DNA from: Clitoria ternatea
Taxonomy: Eukaryota > Streptophyta > Magnoliopsida > Fabales > Fabaceae
Reading direction: 5' to 3'
DNA: 64,000 nucleotides
Assembly: GCA_037962975.1 (NCBI GenBank)
Contig: CM075670.1
Location: 83,827,501-83,891,500, forward strand
In this document: piece after piece, positions 35,511 to 47,820 of the stretch
Layout of the letters: each line of letters opens with the position of its first letter
How positions within the stretch are numbered: the stretch's first letter is position 1
Program-made: the position numbers and the translations under genes
The notes under the pieces: model-generated
What the model saw: the letters and a program-made list of their open reading frames with translations, nothing else
Told to the model about the DNA's origin: nothing
Databases searched by the model: none

Positions 35511-38500
35511 TCTTGAGAATAGTGAGGTCTCAATTCCATTCCATAACTTTGATCACCTAGTTGATTACGCTGACGAAGAAAGTGAGGAAGACTGTGAACT
35601 ATTGCCCGAACTAGCGAGATGGTGGGAACAAGAGGATGAAGAGATTCAACCCTACCTAGACATAGTTGAGGTCATTAATTTGGGGAATAAGGAGAATAGG
35701 AAGGAAGTCAAGATCGGCATTGCCATGAGCAGAGAATAAAGAGAAGATTTAATCAAGCTGTTAATGGAATTTCATGATGTCTTTGCCTGGTCTTATCAAG
35801 ATATGCCTGGACTTGATGCTAGCATTGTTGAGTATAAACTACCCTTGAAACCTGAATACCCTCCGATCAAATAGAAGCTGCGGTGAATGAAACCGAAAAT
35901 GCTCCTAAAGATCAAAGTGGAAGTTAAAAAAACAATTCGATGTTGGGTTCCTAGCTGTGGCAAAATAGCTTCAGTTGGTAGCCCATATTGTCCCTGTCCC
36001 AAAGAAGGATGGAAAAGTACGGATGTGTGTGGACTACCGAGATTTAAATAGGGCTAGTCCCAAGGATGATTTTTCCTTACCACAGATCGATGTTTTGGTT
36101 GATAATACAGCTCAGCATTCCATTTTCTCATTCATGGATGGTTTTTCAAGGTATAATCAGATCAAGATGGCACCTGAAGATATGGAGAAAACCACATTTA
36201 TTACCCTATAGGGCACCTTTTGCTACAAGGTGATGTCCTTTAAGTTGAAGAATGCTGTGGCAACTTACCAAAGGGCGATGGCAACTCTCTTCCATGACAT
36301 GATGCATAAGGAGATAGAAGTCTATATGGATGACATCATTGCCAAATCTAGGAAAGATGAAGGGCACATCATTGATTTGTGAAAACTTTTTGAAAGACTA
36401 AGGAAGTTTAAGCTCAAGTTAAATCCGGCCAAGTGTACTTTTGGCGCAAGAACAGGAAAATTGTTAAGTTTTATAGTGAGCAAAAGAGGAATAGAAGTTG
36501 ATCCTGACAAGGTCAAGGCGATCCTCGAAATGCCTCCTCCCCGTATGGCAAAGGAAGTCTGAAGATTCTTAGGAAGGCTGAACTATATTGCCCGGTTCAT
36601 CTCGCAGTTAACGACAACTTGTGAGCCAATCTTCAAGTTACTCTGTAAGAACCAACCAGGGAAATGGGATGAAGACTGTTAAACAGCCTTTGAGAGGATA
36701 AAGCAGTACCTGCAAGAACCACCAATTTTGGTGCCCCCAACCCTAGGAAGGCCACTTATCTTGTACCTGACTGTATTGAACGAATCCATGGGTTGTGTGT
36801 TGGGACAGCATGATGAAACCGGAAGGAAAGAGCATGCTATTTACTACCTAAGCAAGAAGTTCACTCATTGTGAAATGAGGTACTCCACCCTGGAACGAAC
36901 TTGTTGTGCACTAGCATGGGCTGCTAGGCGCCTAAGGCAATATATGTTGTTTCATACTACTTGGCTGATCTCCAAAATGGACCCAATCAAGTACATCTTT
37001 GAGAAGCCCGCCCTAACCAGGAGGATCGATCGATGGAAATTTCTCTTGACTGAGTACGACATAACTTATGTCACTCAAAAAGCCATAAGAGGAAGTGCCC
37101 TGGCAGATTACTTGGCACACCAACCCATCAATGATTATCAGCCTATGTAGTTTAACTTCCCGTACGAAGATATCTTGACACTATTCAATGAGGAAGGTGG
37201 TCAGAAAGATAGATGAACTTTGAGATTTGACAGAGCTTCTAATGCACTGGGGCATGGAATTGGGGCCATCCTGATTTCGCCCGATAAGGAGTTTATCCTT
37301 ATCTGTGCCAAATTGTGTTTCGACTGCACCAATAACATTACTGAATATGAGGCATGCTTGTTAGGGATCCAAGTGGCATTGGAAGCGAAAGTAAAGTCAT
37401 TAGAAGTTTATGGGGACTTTGCTTTAGTTATCCACCAACTAAAAGGCGAGTGAGAGACTAGGGATAGTAAGTTGATTCCCTATCATGCTCATATCAAGGA
37501 AATGATCAAAGAGTTTGACGAAATCTCTTTTCATCACGTTCTCCAAGATGACAATCAAATGGCTGATGCCTTGGCTACCCTTGCCTCAATGTTCGAAGTA
37601 AGTAGTGACTACGATATGCCTCTCATCGAAGTAAAGAAGCATTGTGAGCCTGCATACTGTCAAATGATGGAAAAGGAGTCGGATGCGAAACCATGGTACC
37701 ACGATATTAAAAGATATATCCAGAGTCAAGAATACCGCGAGGGTGCCACAGAGAATGATAAAAGGACCCTAAGATGACTCGCCATGGGTTTCTTCTTAAA
37801 TGGGGATGTACTTTACAAAAGAAACTATGACTCTTTCCTTCTTCGTTGTGTTGATGATGTTGAGGCAAACAAAATCATGAGGGATGTTCATGAAGGATCT
37901 TTTGGGACTCACGCTAATGGACACACCATGTCAAGAAAGATCTTGAGGGCCGGTTATTACTGGATGACCATGGAAGCGGATTGCTTCGCCTATGTTCGAA
38001 AATGTCACAAATGTCAGATATACACTGACCATATTCATGCACCCCCATCATCCCTGAATGTCTTATCAGCACCGTGGCTCTTCTCAATGTGGGGCATGGA
38101 TGTCATTGGGCCCATCGAGCCAAAAGCCTCAAACGATCATCGTTTCATCTTGGTCGCCATCGATTATTTCACTAAATGGGTAGAAGCAACTTCATAAGCC
38201 AATGTAACAAGGAATGTTGTGGTCAAATTTTTCAAGAGAGAACTGATATGTTGATACAGCCTACCAAGTCAGATCATTACTGACAATGGTAAGAATTTGA
38301 ACAATAAAATAATGAAAGAACTCTACTAAAGCTTTAAAATTCACTATCGCAATTCCTCTCCTTATCGGCCTAAGATGAATGGGGTAGTTGAGGCAGCCTA
38401 CAAGAACATCAAGAAGATAGTACAGAAGATGGTAGTCACCTATAGAGATTGGAGCGAGATGCTCCATTTTGCTCTACATGGGTATCGCACCTCAGTCTGA

Positions 38501-38941
38501 ACCTCGGCAGGGGTAACCCCGTTCTCTCTCGTATATGGCATGGAAGCCGTCTTGTCTTTTGAAGTAGAAATTCCATCCCTCCGGGTGTTCATGGAAGCAA
38601 AAGTGGAAGAAGCTAAATGGGTTCAGGCTCGACATGACCAACTAAACCTAATTGATGGAAAAAGACTAACTACCCTCTGTCATGGTCAGTTGTATCAAAG
38701 ATGTATGAAACGAGCATTCGAGAAGAAAGTGCGACCACGACAGTTCCAAGAAGGAGATCTAGTACTCAAGAAAATTCTATCGATTTGAAATGACAATCAA
38801 GGCAAATGGACTCCTAATTATGAAGGACTGTATGTCGTGAAGAGGACTTTTTCTGGAGGAGCCTTAATACTCACTAATATGGATGGCAAGGACCTGCCGA
38901 TGCCCATAAATACAGATGCGGTGAAGAAATACTTTGCGTAA
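35511..38941 (+). pseudogene. pol: Ogre RT, RNase H, aRNH, integrase relic
   Basis: RT runs from about 35970 (PVPKKDGKVRMCVDYRDLNR) with FMDGFSRYNQIKM and YMDDIIAKS (36323). RNase H is at about 36728-37120, archaeal-type RNase H at 37218-37590 (catalytic Asp in FDRASN, Glu in TEYEACLLG, Asp in YGDFALV, Asp in MADALA). Integrase runs 37784-38790, with zinc finger H-x5-H then C-x2-C, Asp in MDVIGP, Asp in IITDNG and Glu in NGVVEAA. It ends at the TAA near 38941. About a dozen in-frame stops occur, for example at 36209, about 36380, about 36559, about 36680, 37148, 37214, 37451, 37775 and 38195. Confidence 0.9.
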
Positions 38942-39699
38942 GAAAGGAATGTCAGAAACAAAAAAAACAAAAAAGAAAAACAAAAAATAAAGAAAAAATA
39001 AAAGAAAGAAAAATAAAAATGATGTTCGCTAGGCTGAAAACTCAGAAGGGCGGCCTAGGCAAAAGTTAGAGCGACCCGGTGAGTCTAAAACCCGAAAGGG
39101 AGGCTCAGGCAAAAATTAGGGTCTAAATTCTGGTAGTATGGCTAAAATATCCCACACATGAAATGCAAGTACAAGCTGGGGCGTGTGAATCATCGTTGAA
39201 TTTCCTTCTCAGAGGCAGAGTCGAAGGGTGAACATGAAGTCGTGATAAGGGACCAAGATTCTCGTTGTTCTCAGGAATTCATTAGAGGATCTATGAGCCT
39301 TCCCCATCTCACCTACCCTTCACCTTTTCTACTCTACTCCATTTGTTCCATTTATGTTTTTTGCTTTCTTTGTACCTGTTTGATATACATGAATAAATTT
39401 CACCCTTTTCGGTACGTGTTTATAGTATGAGTTTCAAAACATGTTTTTCTTAATAAATAAAATGAAAACTTGTAAACATTGTCGTGAGGGACAAGACGCC
39501 TCTATTACTCAATCTTGTCTTGGGCAATTATCACAGAGACTCGGCCAGACACGTGCTCCAAAGTTAGGTTTGCCTCGTTTGTTCTGCTTCATTCATGAGT
39601 CATCTCAGGGGTCACGGTTCCAAGGAATTTACCTGAATTTCAGTTTATTTTATCTCTATATTTCTAACCCTTTTATGTAGGTTGTTGAAGTAGACAATC

Positions 39700-40460
39700 A
39701 TGTCGAGTATTAACACCTCGATCAAGTTCTTTTCCCCAGTGGAACCACAATCGCCAAAGATGGCACTTCTCAAATTCTCTTCCCTAGTGGAACTGCAATC
39801 GCCAAAGCTGACACTTCTCAAAGTTTCTTCCTCAAACTGCCAAAGCTGGTACCTTCAAAAACGCCAAAGCTGGAACCTCTAAAAACCTTTCCTCGATCAC
39901 CCAAACTGGTACCTTCAAAGCCTCTTCCTCAACTGCCAAAGTCGGCATCTTTCAAGTTTCTCCTCCTTAGTGGAATCGATCGCCCAAGCTGGCACCTTCA
40001 AAGTCTCTTCCTCAACTGCCAAAGTCAGCATCTTTCAAGTTTCTCCTCCCTAGTGGAATCGATCGCCCAAACTGGCACCTGCAAAGTCTCATCCTCAACT
40101 ACCAAAGTCGGTATCTTTCAAGTTTTCCCTCCCTATTGGAATCAATCTCCAAAGCTGACACTTCTCAAAGTTTCCTCCTCAATCGCCAAAACAAGCTTTT
40201 CTCAAATATCTTTTCATAAATCGCCAAAGATGACGTCTTTTGAGTTTCTTTTCATGAATTGCCAAAGTTGGCGTCTTTCAAGTTTCTTTCCCTAAAACTG
40301 GCATGCAAAGCTTCCGCTTCAATTGCCAAAATTGGCATGTTGTTCATTTTTCCCAATTACCAATGTTGGCATCGTGTTTGTATTCTAATCGTCAAACGAG
40401 GCACCTTTTACCTTTCAGTCGCCGAACGAGGCACCTCTACTTTCTAGTCACCAAACAAGG
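39700..40460 (+). repeat. Array of short palindromic GCCAA-AG-TTGGC words
   Basis: The word (T/C)GCCAAAG(C/T)TGGCA(C/T) recurs every 30-70 bp, separated by CTTC/TCAAG-rich spacers. Many copies are perfect or near-perfect inverted repeats, for example near 40260 and 40350. A second cluster at 41660-42110 includes TGCCAAGGTTGGCA near 41706, a perfect 6-bp-arm palindrome. Confidence 0.7.
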
Positions 40461-40479
40461 CATCATTCCTGTCAGGAAG

Positions 40480-41560
40480 CCTCAGGTACCCATGCTTGGG
40501 TTATCTCATTTCTCAATTTGGCCAGGGGCATCCCCCCAAGTCATTTATTTTTTGTCAAAAAAAGTCTCACAAACCCACTCCTAGGCTATCCTATTTCTCA
40601 ATTTGAGCCAGGGGTATCCCCCAAAGTCATTTATTTTCTATCAAAAAACCTCAGGAACCCACTCCTAGGCCATCCCATTTCTCAATTTGAGCCAGGGGCA
40701 TCCCCCAAGTCATTTACTTTCTGTCAAAAAAGCCTTAGGTACCCTTCCTAGGCTATTCCATTTCTTGATTTAAGCCAGAGGCATCCCCCCAAGTCATTTA
40801 GTTTTTGTCAAAAAGCCTCAGGTACCCACTCCTAGGCTATTCCATTTCTCAATTTGAGCCAGGGGCATCCCCCAAGTCATTTAGTTTTTGTCAAAAAGCC
40901 TCTGATACCCCCTCCTAGACTATTCTATTTCAATTTGAGCCAGGGCATCCCCCGAAGTCATTGATTTTCTATCGAAAAGCCTCAAGTAACTATTCTAGGC
41001 TATCCTTTTTCCCAATTTGAGCCAGGGGCATCCCCCCAAGTCATTTAGTTCCTGTCAAAAAGCCTCAGATACCCACTCCTAGGCTATTCCATTTCTCAAT
41101 TTGAGCCAGGGGCATCCCCCAAGTCATTTAGTTTCTGTCAAAAAGCCTCAGATACCCCCTCATAGGCTATTCTATTTCAATTTGAGCCAGGGCATCCCCC
41201 GAAGTCATTGATTTTCTATCGAAAAGCCTCAAGTACCTATCCTAGGCTATCCCTTTTCCCAATTTGAGCCAGGGGCATCCCCCAAGTCTTTTATTTTATG
41301 TCAAAAAGCCTCAGATACCCCCCCCCCAGGCTACTCTATTTCTCAATTTGGGCTAGGGGTATCCCCATAAATCATTTGTTTTCTATCAAAAGGCCTCAAG
41401 AATCTACTCCTAGACTATTCCATTTCTCAATTTGAGCCAGGGGTATCCCCAGAGTCATTTGATTTCTGTCAAAAAGCTTCAGGTACCCATTCCTAGGCTA
41501 TGTCCTTCGATCAAAGTGCGTCGGGACAATTTCCTATGTCATTTATTTTTGTTCAAAGCT
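40480..41560 (+). repeat. Minisatellite, about 12 copies of an 83-88-bp unit
   Basis: Units contain AAGTCATTTAGTTTCTGTCA, then AAAAGCCTCAGGTACCCACT, then CCTAGGCTATTCC, then CAATTTGAGCCAGGGGCATC. Starts lie near 40537, 40625, 40709, 40791, 40875, 40957, 41038, 41122, 41205, 41284, 41370, 41453 and 41536, the last ones decayed. Each carries GGGG-CAT-CCCC, a small inverted repeat. Confidence 0.85.
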
Positions 41561-42183
41561 TCAAATATCTCTTTCTAGGCTACCCTATGTTCGATATCAA
41601 GGATATATCCTCTGATTTATTCATCTTCCTGGGCAGACCTTTAACTTCAGTCACCTTTTTTATTTTCCCCAATTGCCAAAGATGGCACTCCTAAGTCCTT
41701 CGTATTGCCAAGGTTGGCATTGCTTGACTTCTCCCAAATACCTAAGTTGGCACCCCTTTTAACTTTCATCTACACTTTTAAATTTCCCATTTGCCAAAGT
41801 TGGTACTTCTTTAAACCTTCAAATTTCTCATTGTCGAAGCTGGCACCTCTTTAAATTTCATGACATCTCAAGCTTTCTTGTTTGCCGAAGTTGGCAGTTC
41901 TTCAAGCTTCTCTAGCACTTTCAGGTTCTCAGTGCCGAAGTTGGTTTTTCTTTAAGTTTCCATAACACATTTCAGATTTTCTTATTCCCGAAATTGTCAA
42001 ATCTTTAAGTCTTCATCGCCGAAGATGATACTTTTAAGTCTTTCTTATTACCAAAGCTGGCATTATTTGAGTCTTCTATTTGTCAAAGTAGTCACCTCAT
42101 TGAGAATGTTAGTGTCAAGATAGTGTTCACATCTTTACTTCCTTTTCATGATATGAATGAATCATTCATATTTTCGTGAAAGG

Positions 42184-42201
42184 AAAGTAAAGAGGGGCAG
42201 T
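42184..42201 (+). other. Ogre polypurine tract
   Basis: AAAGTAAAGAGGGGCAGT directly precedes the 3' LTR start at 42202. Confidence 0.8.
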
Positions 42202-44904
42202 TGTAAACACCATATTTCATCTTTTTTTATTATTTTTAATTTTTAATTATTAAAAAATAAATAATAATTTTTTTCATTCCCCAATGCCTCCATTCCGGAA
42301 AATCCGTCCGGAATCAGGAGCCTATCCCCAACTCCTCTACCTTCTTCATCTTCATCTCCCCCTCTTCATCCTTCGGGACCGTCTTCTTCATCAGACAACA
42401 GAAAAGCAAAAAACCAAAAAATTTAAAACCAAAAAGAACCTCTCCTCTGATCCATCATCAATACACACCACCTCATCTTCTTCATCAAAACCACAAACCA
42501 AAAAAAAGAGAAAACCATCATCGTCAATCACCATTATCTCACAAAAGCCAAAAACAGGGCACTTCAGAATGAATCTTCATCATTCTCTTCATCGTCATAA
42601 AAATAAAAATAAAAACAATAAAGAGAACAGAATTCCATCATCTTTCTCATTTTCTTTAGTTTACAACCACAAACAGCAGTCAAAATCAACAACAACATAA
42701 GCAAAGAAAAGAGAAGAAAAGAGGAAGAAGAACCGCCCGAGCCACTGCTCGAACCAGCAGGTCGGAGCCCCCTCGCGCCGACCGTTTTCTTCCTTACGCA
42801 GACCGGCTAGCTACGAACCACGCGAGCCCACCGGCCCAGATTCGACAAGACCGACGAGCTTCCCGAACTCGAACCGGCGCCGATTAGAACCGCTCCTACA
42901 ACGACCGTCTTCTTCACAAGAACCATTATATTCTCTAAAAAAAACTCCTCTCCTCTTATACATCAACAACTTCAAACCAAAAAATAGAACCAGAAGCAAA
43001 AAGAGAGCACAGAGCAGTAATAAAAAAGAAGAAGAGAAAAACAGAGAAGTCTCCCCCTCAATAGATCTGGTCGACACCAACACCCCTCCGTCGACCGAGT
43101 AGATCCCGTCGAAGCAAACCTGACGCCGTCAGAGCAGGTTCCGACCAAGCAGACCCCGACGCCGACTCCTCATCTTCGCGTTAGACCGCCTGATACCAGC
43201 ACCCCCGACAACCGGCGACCGACGTTGACTCCTCCTTCCTTCGGTTTCTCCTCTCTCTTTCTTCTCTGTAACTTTTTCTCTCCTCTGGTCTTCTCTTCCG
43301 TTTGCTTTCCATTCCCTGATGCATCTTTTTCTTCAAGTCTCTTTTCTTAAACTTTCTTTTTTAAAATAAAATCTTGTTGGTTTCTTTTTGTTTCTGTCCT
43401 TTCTTTTTGTTTGTGATGGGTTTCAGGTTTTCTGAAGCCCAATAAAGTTAATGCTCCCTTTCTTTGGCAAACAAAAACATCAAAGAACAAGAGGTATTTT
43501 AATTTATTTCTAAAAACAATAAATGGTTTTTGTTTATAATAAAATATTTAAATGCAAATATATTTTTTAATAAAAATATAAAAATGATTACAAATAAATT
43601 TTATCTTATGCTAAATATTAAAAAGTAATTTTTTTAAAATACCTTTTTCTTACAATATAAAAATAAACAAATGGCTTTTATTTATGTTAAGCTAAATTAA
43701 AGAAAAATAAAAAATATCAAAAGTTAGATATCTTCTTTCAAAAGAATACATTCTTTGTGCTTAATCAATGAGTAAAAATACTTTAAGCCAAAACATCTTC
43801 TCCAAAATAAAGGTAAATAGCTTTTTCTCATTTATGATAAAAATCTAAAAAACTAAAAAATATATCAAAATCTAAACATCTTTTTAATAAAAATAATTAA
43901 TCTCTTATAAAAAAATCAAAATCTTATAAGTGATGTCGTGCGAATTATTTTGCCTACATGCACTTTATAAGACTTTGAAGGTTTATGTACGTGCGATCTT
44001 CTTCGCCTTGTATTTCTCCTTCCTCATGAACTTTTTTTCATTATTAAAAATCAAAATTGATCAAAGATAATCTAAATATTTTTTATAAGTTAATTTTCCC
44101 CCAAAGAACTACGTGACCCTGATTTCTCGAAAGCTTGAGAATACGTAAGAGCGGGAAGTAGTTCCTGTCGGGCCCATCTTTCTTTGGTTAATTTTTAGAG
44201 TTTCCATTTTTGTCTTATTACTAAAAGGAGGAGCGAGGTTAATTTGGACGAGACGTCCTGTTAATCTCATTTTTTATAATATCTCTTTTAAAAAAAGGAA
44301 TAGCGAAGTTAATTTAGATGAGACGTCTTATTAATCTCACATTTTTGTAGTATTTCTTTAAAAGAAGGAGTGAGGTTAATTTGGACAAGACGGTCTGTTA
44401 ATCTCATGTTTTTTTAATAATATCTTTTTTTTAAAAAAAAGGAATGAGGTTAATTTGGATGAGACGTCCTGTTAATCTCATGTTTTTTTAATAATATCTC
44501 TTTTAAAAAAGGAGGAGCGAGGTTAATTTGGACAAGACGTCCTGTTAATCTCATGTTTAAAAATTTTGTGTCTATTTTTTGACTATTTTTGTATGCTTTG
44601 TCATTTCGTACGTTCCTTTTCTGAAGAAGTTAAAATAATTTTTGGGCTAATTATAATACGCGCTATCATCTTCAGATAACCGTTTTATAACGGGCAGTTG
44701 TGGGGAGCTAATACCTTCCTCACCTGTAATTAGACTCCCGAACTTGGAATTTTATTTTTATGACCAATGCTTTAACAAAGGTTTTTCCGGTATTTTACCC
44801 TTAAAAATATTGGTGACGACTCCCTGTTTTTCGAAAGGATTTCGAACCATTTTACTATGATTGTTTTAAGGGTCGGCCTTCCCGTCGTGATCCCGGTCGC
44901 GACA
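42202..44904 (+). repeat. Ogre 3' LTR (2703 bp)
   Basis: Same ends and same internal order as 25568-28268, with scattered substitutions and indels. The hairpin array is at 44222-44556. The last bases are GGTCGCGACA, followed by TTTTC. Confidence 0.92.
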
Positions 44905-45340
44905 TTTTCTTAACTCAATCAAATTATTATTTTAAAGTTATTTTAGTAATTAATAAGAATATATCGATTGATTATTCTTATTAGTTCATTAATCTAATTC
45001 TAAAAGATTTTATAGAATATAATCATTTAGGGATTCCAAATGATTCAAGGTTGAGAAATTAATAATATTTAATCATATTTGTGATCAATGATTAGTTAAC
45101 TAAAGATTTATTAATTCCTTGGGTTGGTTATTTCTAAATTTGATTATTCACTCACTCATAAATTTACTTTTTACATTATTATATAATTACTTAGTTTTCC
45201 TTTCAATCTCAACACAAACCCCCATTTGTTATAACTAAATTGAATGTAACTTTGAACTAAGGTCCTCAAGAGACGAATAAGGTTTTTCACATTATACTAT
45301 ATTAATTTAACTGTTTATTTGACCCGACAATAACAACGTG
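44905..45340. other. AT-rich flank right of the Ogre insertion
   Basis: No gene. The stretch from about 45200 (CAAACCCCCATTTGTTATAA) to 45340 has the look of the end of an older LTR, but I cannot assign it. It probably continues the sequence interrupted at 25567. Confidence 0.4.
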
Positions 45341-47820
45341 TCACCAACAAGATGTCTCGTCCAAATTGATCTTAATTTGTAATAAAGATTTAGAGATTAA
45401 AATAAAATGAAGTTAAATGGGATTAGATTAAGTGAACTGGAACGAGATGAGATAAAACAAAATGAGATAACATGAAGTGGATTAAAACCTGACAAAAGAT
45501 TAACAGGACATCTCGTCCAAATTAACCCTTTTTATAAGGAATATTGTTATAAATAAAAGATATTATAAAAACGAGAAGATTAACAAGATGTCTCGTCTAA
45601 ATTAATCTCCTCTTATAAGAAATATTATTTAAATAAAAAATATTGAATATATGAGATTAACAAGATGTCTCGTCTAAATTAACCTCCTCGTATAAGAAAT
45701 ACTTTTAAAATAAAAGATATTAAAAATACGAGATTAACAAGACAACTCGTCTAAATTAATCTCCTTTTATAATAAATATTATTTAAAAAAATATTGAAAA
45801 TGTGAGATTAATAAGACATCTCGTCTAAATTAACCTCCTTGTGATAAAACAGAATTTTGAAATTAAATATTAACAATGTACAATTAATCGAGATAGTAAC
45901 AGAGACACGGAAATTAAACAAAGGAAAGTGGGCCTGACAAGAATGATTCCCGCTTCTACGTATTCTTGAGCTTTCGAGAAATCAGTGTTACGTAGTTCTT
46001 TGGAGAAAATTAATTTTCGAAAGTATTTGAATGATTTTTAATTAATTTGATTTTTTATAATGAAAAAAATTCATGAGGAAGAAAAAATACAAGGCAATTA
46101 AATTCTTACGTGCATAAACCTTCGAAATCCTATAACGCACATGTAGGCAAAGTATTTTGCACGACATTGCTTATAAGATTTTATGACATTTTTATTAAAT
46201 AGGATACTTATATTTAAGTATTTTCATTTTCAAACTCAACACAAATAAAACTATTTAATTTTATTGTAAAAAAGGATCCATAGTTTTTTAATATTTTTCA
46301 TCTTTAATCTAACATAAGTACAAACTATGTATTTTTATTCTAAGAAAGGAGATACTTAGATTTTAATGTTTTTTCATCATTTTAGATTTCATAAAAATAA
46401 ACTATTAATTTTTATTTGAAGTCTTGGAAATATAACAAAAAACCTAATAGTAATAAAAATAATAATAAACAATAACACACAAAAAATTTATTTTCCTACT
46501 TAGGAATTTTAGGTACATAATAGTAACAAACAATAACAATAACAAATGGTAATGATAATAAATAAAAAAGAAAAGAGAAATAAACAAGAAAAGAAGAGAA
46601 AACAAAAAAAGAATGGGTCTCACTATTTGAGGCCCAGAAACCAAACAAAACAAGTAAAATAAAAAAAACTTAAACTTAAATTTTTAAACAAAGAAAAGAA
46701 TAAAGAAAAGAGAAGAAAGGGAGCATACGGGGGAAGAGAGAGAGAAAAGAGAAGTGGAGAGAGAGAGAGGTCGGCAGTGAGGGAGATCGAACTGACGATG
46801 CGAGGCTGGCGATGTGGCAGGCTCAGGGCGGAGAAGGTCGTCGAGCGTGCAGAGGGTGGTCGGCGTCGGGGGGTTGTCACGGTCTGGTCGACGACGAATG
46901 GAGGGGAGGTGGTCGGCGGTGCTGTGTTGCTGTTTCCCTTCCCCTTTTTTATGTTGTTTGTTGTTTTTTAGTTGCTGATTTTTGGTTTGCAGTTGTTGTG
47001 CATATACTGTGAGTAGTGGAGGAAAGGGAGGAAGAAGAGTTTTGGATTTTTTAGATTGATATTGTTAAGAAGAAGAAGAAGTTGTTGTTTCCCTTCCCCT
47101 TTTTTATGTTGTTTGTTGTTTCTTAGTTGCTGATTTTTGGTTTGCGGTTGTTGTGTATATATTGTGAGTAGTGGAGGAAAGGGAGGAAGAAGAGTTTTGG
47201 ATTTTTTAGATTGATATTGTTAAGAAGAAGAAGAAGTTGAGGTTTGAGCCATTGACTCTCTTGAATGGTTACATCCAATTTCTCTGTTCCTTCCCCTTTT
47301 TAATGTTGTTTGTTGTTTCTTAGTTGCTAATTTTTGGTTTGTGGTTATTGTGCATATACTGTGAGTAGTGGAGGAAAGGGAGGGAGAAGAGTTTTGGATG
47401 TTTGAGTTTACTGTTGAGGTTTGAGCCATTGACTCTATTGAATGGTTACTTCTAATTTCTCTGTTCCTTCCCCTTTTTTATGTTGTTTGTTGTTTCTTAG
47501 TTGCTGATTTTTGGTTTGTGGTTGTTGTGCATATACTGTGAGTAGTGGAGGAAATGGAGGAAGAAGAGTTTTGGATGTTTGAGCTTACTGTTGAGGTTTG
47601 AGCCATTGACTCTCTTGAATGGTTACTTCTAATTTTTCTGTTCCTTCCCCTTTTTTATGTTGTTTGTTGTTTCTTAGTTGCTGATTTTTGGTTTGTGGTT
47701 GTTGTGCATATACTGTGAGTAGTGGAGGAAAGAGAGGAAGAAGAGTTTTGGATTTTTTAGATTGATATTGTTCTTGTTGTTGAAGAAGAAGAAGAAGAAG
47801 AACCCCTCTTCTTAATTCTG
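45341..47820 (-). repeat. Inverted, older Ogre LTR relic
   Basis: On the minus strand this matches the Ogre LTR: the GAGGTTAATTTGGACGAGAC units recur five to six times at 45345-45850; TACGTAGAAGCGGGAATC and CTCGAAAGCTCAAGAATACG words occur near 45960; GTGCATAAACC near 46110; CT-rich and GC-rich blocks near 46735-46930. Neither LTR terminus is preserved. The part that should hold the CT/AC-rich start of the LTR is replaced by a tandem array (46935-47800). Small ORFs here (46777-47012 and others) are not supported. Confidence 0.7.
46935..47800 (+). repeat. Five-copy tandem repeat of about 150-195 bp
   Basis: Units contain TTCCCTTCCCCTTTTTTATG, then TTGTTTGTTGTTTCTTAGTT, then CATATACTGTGAGTAGTGGA. 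They start near 46936, 47090, 47286, 47467 and 47645. The second half of later units (TTGAGGTTTGAGCCATTGAC) is absent from the first. Confidence 0.85.

Larger units (their letters stand above)
38942..42183 (+). other. Ogre 3' untranslated region
   Basis: 3.2 kb without coding sequence. Order: an A-rich tract (38958-39020), a short duplicated block around 39020-39120 (CTAGGCTGAAAACTCAGAAG and a diverged repeat), unique DNA, an array of GCCAAAG(C/T)TGGCA words (39700-40460), a 12-copy minisatellite (40480-41560), then more TTGGCA words (41660-42110). The small ORFs here are artefacts of the repeats. Confidence 0.75.
25568..44904 (+). mobile_element. Complete but degenerate Ogre-type Ty3/gypsy retrotransposon (19.3 kb)
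   Basis: Both LTRs (2701 and 2703 bp) start TGTAAACACCATATTT and end CGGTCGCGACA. Order: LTR, Arg-tRNA primer site, 5' UTR about 1.06 kb, ORF1, gag-protease, RT-RNase H-aRNH-integrase, a 3.2-kb 3' UTR full of repeats, polypurine tract, LTR. The size, ORF1 before gag, the Arg-tRNA primer site and aRNH define Ogre in the Tat clade. Flanking bases are GTTTC on the left and TTTTC on the right, a 5-bp target duplication with one mismatch. The LTRs differ by many substitutions and small indels, so the insertion is older than the Tat element at 49.7-61.7 kb. Confidence 0.92.

Noticed and set aside
40480..41560. ORFs at 40303-40751 and similar repeated peptides
   Set aside because: Repetitive translations of the minisatellite with no start context or domain.
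46777..47012. Arg/Gly-rich ORFs
   Set aside because: They lie in the inverted Ogre LTR relic and have no domain.
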